A stretch of DNA of 64,000 bases. Source: RUG100 sp034927505. Lineage in GTDB: Bacteria > Bacillota > Clostridia > Peptostreptococcales > Anaerovoracaceae. Both the position numbers and the translations under genes were made by a program. This document shows positions 7,720 through 15,982 of the stretch, in pieces. Every line of letters begins with the position of its first letter. Within the stretch, counting starts at the first letter, position 1. Under the pieces are notes generated by a model. That model ran no database searches and was not told where the DNA came from. It saw only the letters and a program-made list of their open reading frames with translations. The stretch lies in NCBI GenBank assembly GCA_034927505.1, contig JAYFPY010000014.1, positions 195,818-259,817 of the forward strand, written 5' to 3'.

Positions 7720-10700
7720 ATGAATATAAAACAGTACAGACTTAATATCGACGGCACGGAGGTGCTGGGTCTTCCGGGGCAGACTATCCTGGAAGTCGCG
7801 GTCGAAAACGAAATATACATACCGACTCTCTGCTATGATGAGAGAGTTAAGCTATACGGTTCGTGCGGCATGTGTGTTTGCGAGGTCGAGGGAAATCCAA
7901 AACTTGTAAAATCATGCGCAACAGAAATACAGCCGAACATGGTGATCAAGACGAATACCAAAAGAGTGCAGGAATCCAGAAAGACCAATCTGGAACTGAT
8001 GCTGTCGAACCACAAGGGCGACTGCAGACCGCCGTGTGTTCTGGCCTGCCCGGCGCAGACGGACTGCCAGGGATATGTCGGACTGATAGCCAATGGGGAA
8101 TACGGCGAGGCATTGAAGCTGGTAAAGGATAAGATACCTCTCCCGGCTTCTCTGGGAAGAGTATGTCCGCATCCCTGCGAGGATGAATGCAGGAGAGGCC
8201 TGGTGGATGAACCGATATCCATACAGATGCTGAAGAGATTCGCGGCAGATCACGATCTGACCGGAGAAGACGGCGATATATTTATTCCAGAGTGTGAAAA
8301 ATCAACGGGAAAGACAGTTGCAGTAATCGGCGGCGGACCTTTGGGACTTTCAGCGGCCTACTTTCTGAAACAGAAGGGACATGATGTCACGATCTATGAG
8401 GGAATGCCAAAGGCCGGCGGGATGCTCAGATACGGCATACCTGAATACAGACTGCCAAAAGAAGTGGTAGATGCCGAGGTCGATACTATTGCAGCAATGG
8501 GCGTTGACATAATAACCAATACAAGGATAGGCACAGACATTCCTTTCAAAACCATAAAAGAAGACCACGATGCAGTGCTGCTGGGTATAGGCGCATGGGT
8601 ATCCACAGGCGTAGGATGCAAAGGCGAAGATACAGACGGCGTGATGGGCGGAATTGATTTTCTCAGAAAAACGGTAAGAAATGAACCGGTTTCTCTGGGC
8701 AAAAAAGTCGCTGTAGTCGGAGGCGGAAACACTGCGATGGATGCATGCCGTACTGCAGTAAGATTGGGAGCAGAAAAAGTCTATAACGTATATAGAAGAA
8801 CTAAGGATGAAATGCCGGCAGATATGCTGGAGATAACCGAAGCGGAAGAGGAAGGCGTTGTTTTCAAAAACCTGACCAATCCGATGGAGATCAAGGCAGG
8901 GAAAGACGGCCGTGTAAACAAGATGAAGCTGCAGGTCATGGAACTGGGAGAGCCGGATGAATCCGGAAGGAGAAGGCCTGTGCCTGTAAAGGGCAAGACT
9001 GAGACCATTGATGTGGACACAGTTATTCTGGCCATAGGTCAGGCAGTGGATGCAGGAATGGTCAAAAATATAGAAAAGACCAAAAAAGGCGCTATTGCTT
9101 ACGATACAGAGACATATATGACAAGTATGCAGGGTGTATTTGCAGGAGGAGACTGCGGCAATGACAAGATATCTATCGCCGTAGAAGCAATTGCAGATGC
9201 AAAAAAGGTCAGCAGCGTTATAGATGCTTACCTGAAGGGCGAGCAGGTCAAATATGAACAGCCGTATCTGGTTACACGCGAGGATATAACGGAAAAAACC
9301 TTCGAAGACAGAGAGCGGATGTGCAGACCGGACATCGACCAGCTTTCTCCGGCGGAAAGAAAAGATAATTTCACAGAGGTCATTCCCGACGGATTCGATG
9401 AAGAGTCGGCGGCCATCGAGGCAGAAAGATGTCTGGAGTGCGGATGTCATGACTATTTCGAATGTGAACTGATCGCACTGGCAAAACAGTATGATGTCCA
9501 CCCGGAAAGATTCGGCGGCGATATGAATATGATCGAATACAATGATGAACATCCATTCATTGTGAGGGATCCGAACAAATGCATACTCTGCGGATTATGC
9601 GTCAGGTCATGCGATCAGCTGATGGGAATAGAGGCTCTCGGCCTGGTCAACAGAGGATTCGATACGGTGGTAATGCCGAACATGGAAAAACCTCTTGCCG
9701 AATCAGGATGCGTATCATGCGGACAATGCGTCAGTCTTTGCCCGTGCGGCGCTCTTCAGGAAAGACAGAGCATCACAAAGGAACTGCCTGTCAAGACAGA
9801 ATGCGTGGAGACCACATGTGCATACTGTTCGGTGGGATGTACTCTGCAGCTTGAATACAAAGGAGATCTTCTGATAAAAGCCAACCCTGATATGGACGGT
9901 TACGTCAACGACGGCCTGGCCTGCGGAAAGGGCAAATTCGGATTTGACTGTTCGGTGCTGGAAGGCAAGATCGAGGAGCCGATGATGAAGGACGGCGACG
10001 GATTCAGGTTTGCGGACTATCATGAAGCGCTGATGACAGTTGCCAAAAAGGCGGAAGCTGTGGCAATGCGATATGGAAAAGATGCGGTAGCAGTTTCTAT
10101 TTCGGACAGATATACAAACGAAGAAGCATATACGATCAAAAAGCTGGCAGGCATAATGGGAGCGCGAACTCTCTGCTTTAACAGCAGAAAGAGCGGACTG
10201 GCGCCGGTAGTCGGATTTGACTCATCGCCGAACACGATCGATGAGATCTGTTCCACAGATCTGGTGCTGGCCATAGGATTCAATGCCGTAGACAATCCGG
10301 TGATACAGCTGAAGATGAAAAGAGCTGCTCAGAACGGAGCGAAGGTAATAATGGTGAATCCGAGATCTGCCAAACAGCATATGGATTTTGCGGAAAAGAC
10401 ATGGTACACCAAGAATGATGTTTCTGTTATCAAGGAGATAGCAAAAGCTCTCATAGACAACGGGGCAAAACCGGAAGGCATAAAAGGATTTGCGGCTCTT
10501 AAAAAGGACTTGGCTGATATTACTGTCAGCAAAGATGCTGCGGAGATCGCAGAGGCCTATGCGGGAGCAAAGAAGGCGATGATAGTATTCGCACAGAATT
10601 TTGTGACCGAAGAAGCGGCTTCAATGATCGGCAACATTGCACTCCTGTCAGGACACATCGGAACTCCGAGAGACGGGATACTGCAGGTAAAGGCAAAGAA

Positions 10701-11247
10701 CAATTCTCAGGGTCTGGTAGACATGGGGATCACTGAAGGAGCATCAGCAATGGAAGGCATAAAAGCTCTGCTGTGCTTCGGAGAGGATCCGCTTCCGGGC
10801 GATATCAAAGGACTTGAATTCCTGATGGTATCTGATACACACATCACCGAAACCTGTGAAAAGGCAGATGTGATAATACCGGGGACCGGTTTTGCAGGGA
10901 CTGACGGTACGTACATCAATACAGAAAGAAGAATGATGCCTGTTGAACCGGCTATCGACGAGGGAATAGTGCTTTCAAACTGGGAGATCGCAGCAGAACT
11001 GGCAGCCATATACGAATGTGATTTCGGATTCAATGACCCGGATGACATCTCGGATGAAATGGATGCAGAGATCCCGGCTTATAGATACGGAACTATCGGA
11101 GAAATACTGGGAGGCGTGAAAAAACCGGTCGATCCGAAGTTCGCAGTTGTAGGAAAAGCTAAATTTGCAGCACCTATGCCGTGCACCGACAATCTGATGA
11201 ATATGATAGCATCAAGACTTCCGGCAATGGCGGATATGACAGAATAG
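7720..11247 (+). CDS. StnC-like fusion: 2Fe-2S ferredoxin, NfnB/GltD-like flavoprotein and formate-dehydrogenase-like domain
   Basis: Large soluble subunit of 1175 aa. Residues 1-90 are a NuoG-type ferredoxin (Cys38, 49, 52, 66). Residues about 100-510 resemble GltD/NfnB, with Cys102/106/110/116 and CPHPCEDEC for two clusters, a FAD Rossmann motif (GGGPLG, 204-209) and an NADPH motif (VVGGGNTAMD, 332-341). Cluster motifs follow at 571-580, 621-631 and 664-675, then a formate-dehydrogenase-like domain with Cys700/703/707/735. At the catalytic position of formate dehydrogenases this domain has Ser825 (codon AGC at 10192-10194) and no His after it. The combination matches the large subunit of the Sporomusa-type transhydrogenase, which exchanges electrons among NADH, ferredoxin and NADPH. 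A true formate dehydrogenase function is unlikely. Confidence 0.82.
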   Translation: MNIKQYRLNIDGTEVLGLPGQTILEVAVENEIYIPTLCYDERVKLYGSCGMCVCEVEGNPKLVKSCATEIQPNMVIKTNTKRVQESRKTNLELMLSNHKGDCRPPCVLACPAQTDCQGYVGLIANGEYGEALKLVKDKIPLPASLGRVCPHPCEDECRRGLVDEPISIQMLKRFAADHDLTGEDGDIFIPECEKSTGKTVAVIGGGPLGLSAAYFLKQKGHDVTIYEGMPKAGGMLRYGIPEYRLPKEVVDAEVDTIAAMGVDIITNTRIGTDIPFKTIKEDHDAVLLGIGAWVSTGVGCKGEDTDGVMGGIDFLRKTVRNEPVSLGKKVAVVGGGNTAMDACRTAVRLGAEKVYNVYRRTKDEMPADMLEITEAEEEGVVFKNLTNPMEIKAGKDGRVNKMKLQVMELGEPDESGRRRPVPVKGKTETIDVDTVILAIGQAVDAGMVKNIEKTKKGAIAYDTETYMTSMQGVFAGGDCGNDKISIAVEAIADAKKVSSVIDAYLKGEQVKYEQPYLVTREDITEKTFEDRERMCRPDIDQLSPAERKDNFTEVIPDGFDEESAAIEAERCLECGCHDYFECELIALAKQYDVHPERFGGDMNMIEYNDEHPFIVRDPNKCILCGLCVRSCDQLMGIEALGLVNRGFDTVVMPNMEKPLAESGCVSCGQCVSLCPCGALQERQSITKELPVKTECVETTCAYCSVGCTLQLEYKGDLLIKANPDMDGYVNDGLACGKGKFGFDCSVLEGKIEEPMMKDGDGFRFADYHEALMTVAKKAEAVAMRYGKDAVAVSISDRYTNEEAYTIKKLAGIMGARTLCFNSRKSGLAPVVGFDSSPNTIDEICSTDLVLAIGFNAVDNPVIQLKMKRAAQNGAKVIMVNPRSAKQHMDFAEKTWYTKNDVSVIKEIAKALIDNGAKPEGIKGFAALKKDLADITVSKDAAEIAEAYAGAKKAMIVFAQNFVTEEAASMIGNIALLSGHIGTPRDGILQVKAKNNSQGLVDMGITEGASAMEGIKALLCFGEDPLPGDIKGLEFLMVSDTHITETCEKADVIIPGTGFAGTDGTYINTERRMMPVEPAIDEGIVLSNWEIAAELAAIYECDFGFNDPDDISDEMDAEIPAYRYGTIGEILGGVKKPVDPKFAVVGKAKFAAPMPCTDNLMNMIASRLPAMADMTE

Positions 11248-11286
11248 TATAAGGCAGTACAGTAATCAATAATATTTTAAGAACAG

Positions 11287-11314
11287 CAGGATGTACAAAA
11301 ATACATCCTGTTTT
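11287..11314 (+). terminator. Rho-independent terminator after the stn-like operon
   Basis: CAGGATGTA (11287-11295) pairs perfectly with TACATCCTG (11302-11310) around a CAAAAA loop and is followed by TTTTCTT. Confidence 0.85.
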
Positions 11315-11395
11315 CTTGAACAAATATGGACAATTGTTTAAAAATGTGGTAATATAACACAAATGTTTTATACAAAACGAAGAGGATGACGTAAA

Positions 11396-11971
11396 ATGAC
11401 TAAAGGTGATATCACAAAAAAACAGATCGCAGATGCTTTCAAAAAGCTTATGGAAGTAAAGAGTTTTGAGAACATAACGGTGACCGACATTACGGAAGCC
11501 TGCGATCTCAACAGACTGACTTTTTATTATCATTTCGACGACAAATATGCTCTGCTGAACTGGATATACTACAACGAGATAATACTCAGTTTCAAAAACA
11601 ACCTGAATCAGGTTTCATGGACTGATAATCTGAAAACAGCATTGAAAACTATAAAAAAGGACGGACTTTATTATCGAAACGCACTGGCGTATGACAACAA
11701 TGAATTCAGACGATATATGCACGAGGCGGTCATAGAATTGTTCATGGGCATAGTCAATGAATGGGCAGATGATAAATATATCGACGAGGAAGACAACAAA
11801 TTCATTTCGACTTTCTTTGCATACGGCATTGTGGGAATGGTCATAGACTGGGTCGAAAAAGATATGGTCGAATCACCGGAAAGCATGATAGAGCATCTGC
11901 AGAACCTGGTGGAGGATATAAAATTGATGGCTATCAGCAGATATTTAAGGAGTACTTTTGAACAAAAGTAA
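11396..11971 (+). CDS. TetR family transcriptional regulator
   Basis: DNA-binding repressor of 191 aa. The N-terminal helix-turn-helix domain reads ITKKQIADAFKKLMEVKSFE, then ITVTDITEACDLNRLTFYYH; the FYYHF sequence is the usual TetR recognition-helix end. The C-terminal domain (residues about 75-185) is of the small helical type found in regulators such as DhaS relatives; the ligand is unknown. The gene lies directly before a YhgE/Pip membrane protein, a common pairing, so that gene is the likely target. A near-palindromic ACAATTGT occurs at about 11330-11337 in its promoter region and might be autoregulatory. Start ATG 11396 follows a GAGGATGA site. Confidence 0.85.
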   Translation: MTKGDITKKQIADAFKKLMEVKSFENITVTDITEACDLNRLTFYYHFDDKYALLNWIYYNEIILSFKNNLNQVSWTDNLKTALKTIKKDGLYYRNALAYDNNEFRRYMHEAVIELFMGIVNEWADDKYIDEEDNKFISTFFAYGIVGMVIDWVEKDMVESPESMIEHLQNLVEDIKLMAISRYLRSTFEQK

Positions 11972-12000
11972 GGAAATGTACTAAAATACAACAATAGGTA

Positions 12001-12031
12001 CCCGGTGTAGGATTGCACCGGGATTTTTTTT
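12001..12031 (+). terminator. Rho-independent terminator between the TetR gene and yhgE
   Basis: CCCGGTG (12001-12007) and CACCGGG (12016-12022) form a strong stem followed by eight T (12024-12031). It lies only about 37 nt before yhgE, so yhgE either has its own promoter in this small gap or depends on read-through. Confidence 0.85.
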
Positions 12032-12067
12032 GTGTTAGTCTTTTTTTTAGTTAGGAGCGTGAATGAA

Positions 12068-14182
12068 ATGAAAATAAGTCCGATGAGGAAACGGATAATG
12101 AAGGTAACAGTCGTTATAGGAGCGGTCGTAATACCGCTGTTGTACAGCTTTTTCTATCTGGGAGCTTTTTGGGATCCATATGCAAATATGCAGGATGTGC
12201 CTGTAGCCATTGTAAACGAAGATACAGGTGCGGAAATAAACGGAGAAATCAGAAATGTGGGCAATGAAGTCTGTGACAAACTGAGGGAAGACGGCAGTCT
12301 GAAATTCGATTTTACTACTGCGGAAAAGGCAAAAAAAGGCGTTGACGGCAATAAGTATTATGCTTCACTGACTATGCCGGAAGACTTTTCAAAGGAAGTG
12401 GCATCCGTCAGCAGCACGGATAAAAAAGTATCGGTCATCGAATATTCGGTAAACGAAAAGAGGAATTACCTGGCTTCTCAGATACTGAATACTGCGGTAA
12501 ATAAAATAGAAAAAGAGGTGGTATCCAGTATAGACAGGGAGATCACTCTTACTTTGGCTAATAAGATAAGGGAGGTCCCGAAATCTCTGGGCACATTGTC
12601 AACTGGACTGAATACCATGTATTCCGGCTCGCAGCAGCTGGTGACAGGAGCAAAGAAACTGGACAGCGGCGCATCTTCGCTGGACAGCGGTGCGAAGAAG
12701 CTGGATCAGGGAGCACAGTCTTTGAAGACGGGAACGACCAGTCTGAAGAGCGGAACGGCTTCTCTGAAATCGGGAGCCGACTCTCTGGACAACGGGCTGG
12801 GAGATATAAAGAAAGGCGTAAGCAAGATCAACTCTCAGGTGCCGGCTTTGAAAAGCGGCGTGAATGAGCTGGATGCAGGCATGAACGGCGATAAAGGACT
12901 GAAAGCCGGAGTGAAAAGCTATACAGCAGGAGCTTCATCGGCTGCAGCGGGGCTGAATACATACTACTCAAGTCTGGCGTCTTTCTCTAAAAAGCACCTT
13001 TCGGATGCAGGGGTAACGCTGAATGCTGATCAAGTGAAGACCCTTAAAGGGCTGATAAACGGCGACGGAACAGCAGAAAATCCCGGCCTTGCAGGGGTAA
13101 ACAGCGGGATGCAGACTTTGGTCGGCAAAAATGAGGCTTTGAACGCAGGCGCAGCTGAAGTGGCTGCCGGGACATCCAGTCTCAACAGCAAAGTGCCTGC
13201 GCTGACATCGGGACTGAAACAACTGCAGTCGGGAGTGGATTCGGCAAAAACAGGCAGCGGACAGCTGGCTGACGGAGCTTCATCGGTGGACAGCGGAGCC
13301 GGGCAGCTGCAGGCAGGCAGTTCTAATCTTAAATCCGGGACATCTTCACTGGTCAGCGGCACCGGTACTTTGAAATCAGGGACGGGAAGCCTTGCTTCCG
13401 GGATGAACTCTCTGGATTCCGGGATAAAATCCGGGAAAGACGGTGTAGACAGTTCATTGAAATCTGTCAAAGGACAGCTGCCGGCATTGAACGGAGTGGA
13501 GGATTATGCGGCTTCCCCGGTAAAGGTGAAGAAGAATGAAGTTGATTATGTGCCGAATTACGGTACTGCATTCGCACCATACTTTTTGTCCCTGTCACTG
13601 TGGGTAGGCGGGTTGATAATCTTCTTCGGCATATATCTCGATGTTGACAAGAGATACAAGTATCTGTGCAGAGATTCAGCCAATCCGGTGATCAGGAGCA
13701 TTGCATACATTCTGCTGGGAGTGGCCCAGGCGCTCATACTGGCCGTTGTAGTCAAATTTGCGCTGGGGCTCCACGTTGAACATATGTATTCATATATCCT
13801 GTCCTGCGTGCTGGTATCGGCAGTATTCATATCAATAATACAGTTCTGCCTTGTCCACTTGAAGGATTTCGGGAAATTCATAGCGCTGCTGCTGCTCATA
13901 CTGCAGCTGACATCATGCGGAGGGACTTTCCCTATGGAAACAGTGCCGAAACTGTTCAATGTCCTTTATCCGTACATGCCTATGACATATTCGGTAGGAC
14001 TTTTCAAGGAAACGATCAGCGGAGCTACAGGCAGCAGCATGATGATGAATATTTCTGTGCTGGTGACTTTGCTGATAGTATTCACCGCAGCGACAATACT
14101 GATGTCGGTGATGAAAAAGGGTGCAAGACATTTGAGGAAGATGAAACGCGCTTCCAAGATGGCAAAGAGCCTTCAGGCATAA
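12068..14182 (+). CDS. YhgE/Pip family membrane protein with long heptad-repeat region
   Basis: Membrane protein of about 704 aa. It has an N-terminal membrane helix (residues about 10-33), a YhgE/Pip N-terminal extracytoplasmic domain (PVAIVNEDTGAEINGE), a long central region, and five or more C-terminal membrane helices of ABC-2 permease type (from FAPYFLSLSLWVGGLIIFFG on). The central region (about 190-470) is built of 7-residue units of the form xSLxSGx, for example SSLDSGA, KKLDQGA and ASLKSGT, expected to form a long coiled rod. Relatives include phage infection protein Pip and the ESX-linked EsaA proteins; export of an unknown substrate is possible but unproven. ATG 12068 follows AGGAG (12053-12057) by 10 nt. 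It is probably controlled by the adjacent TetR regulator. Confidence 0.85.
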   Translation: MKISPMRKRIMKVTVVIGAVVIPLLYSFFYLGAFWDPYANMQDVPVAIVNEDTGAEINGEIRNVGNEVCDKLREDGSLKFDFTTAEKAKKGVDGNKYYASLTMPEDFSKEVASVSSTDKKVSVIEYSVNEKRNYLASQILNTAVNKIEKEVVSSIDREITLTLANKIREVPKSLGTLSTGLNTMYSGSQQLVTGAKKLDSGASSLDSGAKKLDQGAQSLKTGTTSLKSGTASLKSGADSLDNGLGDIKKGVSKINSQVPALKSGVNELDAGMNGDKGLKAGVKSYTAGASSAAAGLNTYYSSLASFSKKHLSDAGVTLNADQVKTLKGLINGDGTAENPGLAGVNSGMQTLVGKNEALNAGAAEVAAGTSSLNSKVPALTSGLKQLQSGVDSAKTGSGQLADGASSVDSGAGQLQAGSSNLKSGTSSLVSGTGTLKSGTGSLASGMNSLDSGIKSGKDGVDSSLKSVKGQLPALNGVEDYAASPVKVKKNEVDYVPNYGTAFAPYFLSLSLWVGGLIIFFGIYLDVDKRYKYLCRDSANPVIRSIAYILLGVAQALILAVVVKFALGLHVEHMYSYILSCVLVSAVFISIIQFCLVHLKDFGKFIALLLLILQLTSCGGTFPMETVPKLFNVLYPYMPMTYSVGLFKETISGATGSSMMMNISVLVTLLIVFTAATILMSVMKKGARHLRKMKRASKMAKSLQA

Positions 14183-14199
14183 AAGATCTCATTGATCTG

Positions 14200-14233
14200 A
14201 GCGGGTCGAACCGACATTTCGGCCCGCTTTTTT
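14200..14233 (+). terminator. Rho-independent terminator after yhgE
   Basis: AGCGGG-t-CGAA (14200-14210) pairs with TTCG-g-CCCGCT (to 14228), followed by TTTTT. Confidence 0.88.
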
Positions 14234-14244
14234 GATGCAGAGCA

Positions 14245-14274
14245 TTGACAATTGTTTATTAACACCGTATTATA
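14245..14274 (+). promoter_or_regulatory. Promoter of the thiT riboswitch transcript
   Basis: A perfect -35 TTGACA (14245-14250) and a -10 TATTAT (14269-14274, 18-nt spacer; TATAAT overlaps at 14271-14276) lie just upstream of the TPP riboswitch. The -35 overlaps ACAATTGT, also seen before the TetR gene. Confidence 0.75.
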
Positions 14275-14291
14275 ATCTAGTAAATAATATT

Positions 14292-14427
14292 TGCTAGGGG
14301 AGCTAACGCTGAGATATGGCTAAAGTCATTACCCTCAACACCTGATCCGGATCATGCCGGCGTAGGGAAGCACAGCAGGATACTTCGTGTATCCATCCCC
14401 TCCTGTAGACAAACAAGGAGGTTTTTT
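14292..14427 (+). promoter_or_regulatory. TPP riboswitch (THI element) with expression platform
   Basis: The aptamer spans about 14292-14372. Its P1 stem TGCT/AGCA (14292-14295 with 14369-14372) encloses the conserved GCTGAGA, TTACCC, CACCTGATC and GGATCATGCCGGCGTAGGGA blocks. After it comes a hairpin GGATAC-ttcgt-GTATCC. Then CCTCCT (14399-14404) can pair with AGGAGG (14416-14421), which is the ribosome binding site of thiT and is directly followed by six T and the ATG. The second hairpin could therefore hide the ribosome binding site or act as a terminator. High thiamine pyrophosphate should reduce thiT expression. Confidence 0.93.
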
Positions 14428-15069
14428 ATGTCAGCAGAAAAATTACAGGGATTCTTCGAATCCACCGCAGGACAGATCACTGTGGTTGCAGTTATTGTCA
14501 TCATTTTCATCTTGATACTTATTTCAGGGAAAAACAAAAAAACAGATACAAAAGCGCTTGTTACATGCGCGGTGCTTACAGCTCTGGCAGTGGCGCTGGG
14601 CGCGATCACTCTGTTCAGAATGCCTCAGGGCGGTTCTATTACGCCGTTTTCAATGGTGCCCATAGTACTGGCCGGATATTTTTACGGAGTACGCAGAGGA
14701 GTCATGGTCGGAATGGTCGTAGGACTGATCAATCTGATATTCAATCCTTATGTCATTCATCCAATGCAGCTGCTTTTGGATTACCCTATAGCTTTTGGAG
14801 CGCTGGGTCTGGGGGCAATATTCAGGAACAGAGAAAAGATCGGCCTGGCCGCAGCATATCTGTTCGGTCTTCTGTGCAGATACATATGTGCAGTATTGTC
14901 GGGCGTGATCTTTTTCGGAGCTTACGCACCGGAAGGCTTTTCGGCTCTCACCTGGTCTCTGTGGTACAATCTGACGTATCTGGCGGTGGAAGGCGCAGCT
15001 TCTGTCATCATCCTTTCGATCCCGGTCGTACACACTACATTTGACCGGCTGAAACTCCAGACAGTGTGA
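14428..15069 (+). CDS. thiT: Energy-coupling-factor thiamine transporter substrate-binding protein ThiT
   Basis: S-component of an ECF-type vitamin importer, 213 aa with about six membrane helices after an extra N-terminal anchor (residues about 15-35, VVAVIVIIFILILISG). The thiamine-binding signature is seen in GSITPFSMVPIVLAGYFYG and LTWSLWYNLTYLAVEG, both typical of ThiT/YuaJ. Energising EcfA/EcfT proteins are not in the window and are normally shared with other S-components. Control by the TPP riboswitch directly upstream fixes the vitamin. The N-terminal extra helix with a lysine-rich linker is longer than in Lactococcus ThiT. thiN, which activates thiamine to the diphosphate, lies 0.9 kb downstream on the other strand. 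Confidence 0.95.
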   Translation: MSAEKLQGFFESTAGQITVVAVIVIIFILILISGKNKKTDTKALVTCAVLTALAVALGAITLFRMPQGGSITPFSMVPIVLAGYFYGVRRGVMVGMVVGLINLIFNPYVIHPMQLLLDYPIAFGALGLGAIFRNREKIGLAAAYLFGLLCRYICAVLSGVIFFGAYAPEGFSALTWSLWYNLTYLAVEGAASVIILSIPVVHTTFDRLKLQTV

Positions 15070-15139
15070 CTTTATCATTGAACAGAAGGCTTTCTGATGA
15101 TATTATAAATATATCAAAGAGAAAGGAAAGGTCGAAAAA

Positions 15140-15916
15140 ATGTACAATACAATAAAATACGAAGTCAAAGAAGGAATAGCATATGTAACGGTAAACAGGC
15201 CAAAGGCAATGAATGCTCTCAATGAGGAAGTCCTTGGCGAACTGTATGCAGCTTTTTCAGAATTCCAGAAAGATGAGGCTGCAAGGGCGGCGATCGTAAC
15301 AGGCGAAGGAAAAGCGTTCGTTGCAGGTGCGGACATTGCTCAGATGAGCAAACTTACACCGGTAGAAGGCAGGAAGATGATGCTGGACGGTCACGCTGTG
15401 ATGAATCTGATCGAAGCCATCGAAAAGCCGATAATAGCGGCGGTGAACGGATTTGCCCTGGGCGGCGGATGTGAGCTTTCCATGGCGTGCGACATAAGGT
15501 TCGCCAGCGAAAAGGCAAAGTTCGGTCAGCCGGAAGTAGGCCTGGGACTGATCCCCGGATTCGGCGGTACTCAGAGACTGTCAAGACTGGTCGGAAAAGG
15601 AATGGCCAAGTATCTTATCATGACAGCCGAGATAATAGACGCACAGGAAGCTATGAGGATCGGCTTGGTTGAAAAGGTAGTGCCTGCAGATAAACTGATG
15701 GACGAGGCTGAAAAAACAGCAAGAGTCATCATGTCAAAGGCTCCGCTGGCCGTAGGTTCGGCAAAGAAGGCCATAAACACAGGATTCGATCTGGATATGG
15801 CGGCTGCCAGTATATTGGAAATAGAGGCTTTCACAGGTCCGTTCAGTTCCGAAGACAAGAAAGAAGGAACGACGGCTTTCCTGGAAAAGAGAAAAGCTGA
15901 ATTCAATAACAAATAA
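15140..15916 (+). CDS. crt: Enoyl-CoA hydratase (crotonase)
   Basis: Short-chain enoyl-CoA hydratase of 258 aa, the standard length. The oxyanion-hole residues are in AFVAGADIAQM (residues about 60-70) and NGFALGGGCELSMACD. The two catalytic glutamates expected for hydratases are present in CELSMA and FGQPEVGLGLIPGFGGTQRL. In butyrate-type fermentation it interconverts crotonyl-CoA and 3-hydroxybutyryl-CoA. This fits the nearby abf operon, which makes crotonyl-CoA from 4-hydroxybutyrate, although the gene here is separate and ends in its own terminator. Start ATG 15140 follows GAAAGGAAAGG. Substrate chain length is inferred from family similarity. Confidence 0.9.
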   Translation: MYNTIKYEVKEGIAYVTVNRPKAMNALNEEVLGELYAAFSEFQKDEAARAAIVTGEGKAFVAGADIAQMSKLTPVEGRKMMLDGHAVMNLIEAIEKPIIAAVNGFALGGGCELSMACDIRFASEKAKFGQPEVGLGLIPGFGGTQRLSRLVGKGMAKYLIMTAEIIDAQEAMRIGLVEKVVPADKLMDEAEKTARVIMSKAPLAVGSAKKAINTGFDLDMAAASILEIEAFTGPFSSEDKKEGTTAFLEKRKAEFNNK

Positions 15917-15930
15917 AACATCAAAAAATC

Positions 15931-15970
15931 GAGCCGTTCAGGGTGCATCCAGTACCGGTACGGCTCTTTT
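15931..15970 (+). terminator. Terminator after crt (convergent with thiN)
   Basis: GAGCCGT (15931-15937) pairs with ACGGCTC (15960-15966) across a 22-nt loop and is followed by TTTT. It ends 13 nt before the thiN stop. Confidence 0.75.
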
Positions 15971-15982
15971 ATTGTACATTTT

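Noticed and set aside
8350..9552. A 400-codon open frame on the minus strand opposite the stnC-like gene
   Set aside because: It is the shadow of a strongly supported coding frame; its translation is Cys/Phe/His-rich with no motif and no ribosome binding site.
10141..10240. Selenocysteine in the formate-dehydrogenase-like domain
   Set aside because: No in-frame TGA exists; the aligned codon is AGC (Ser).
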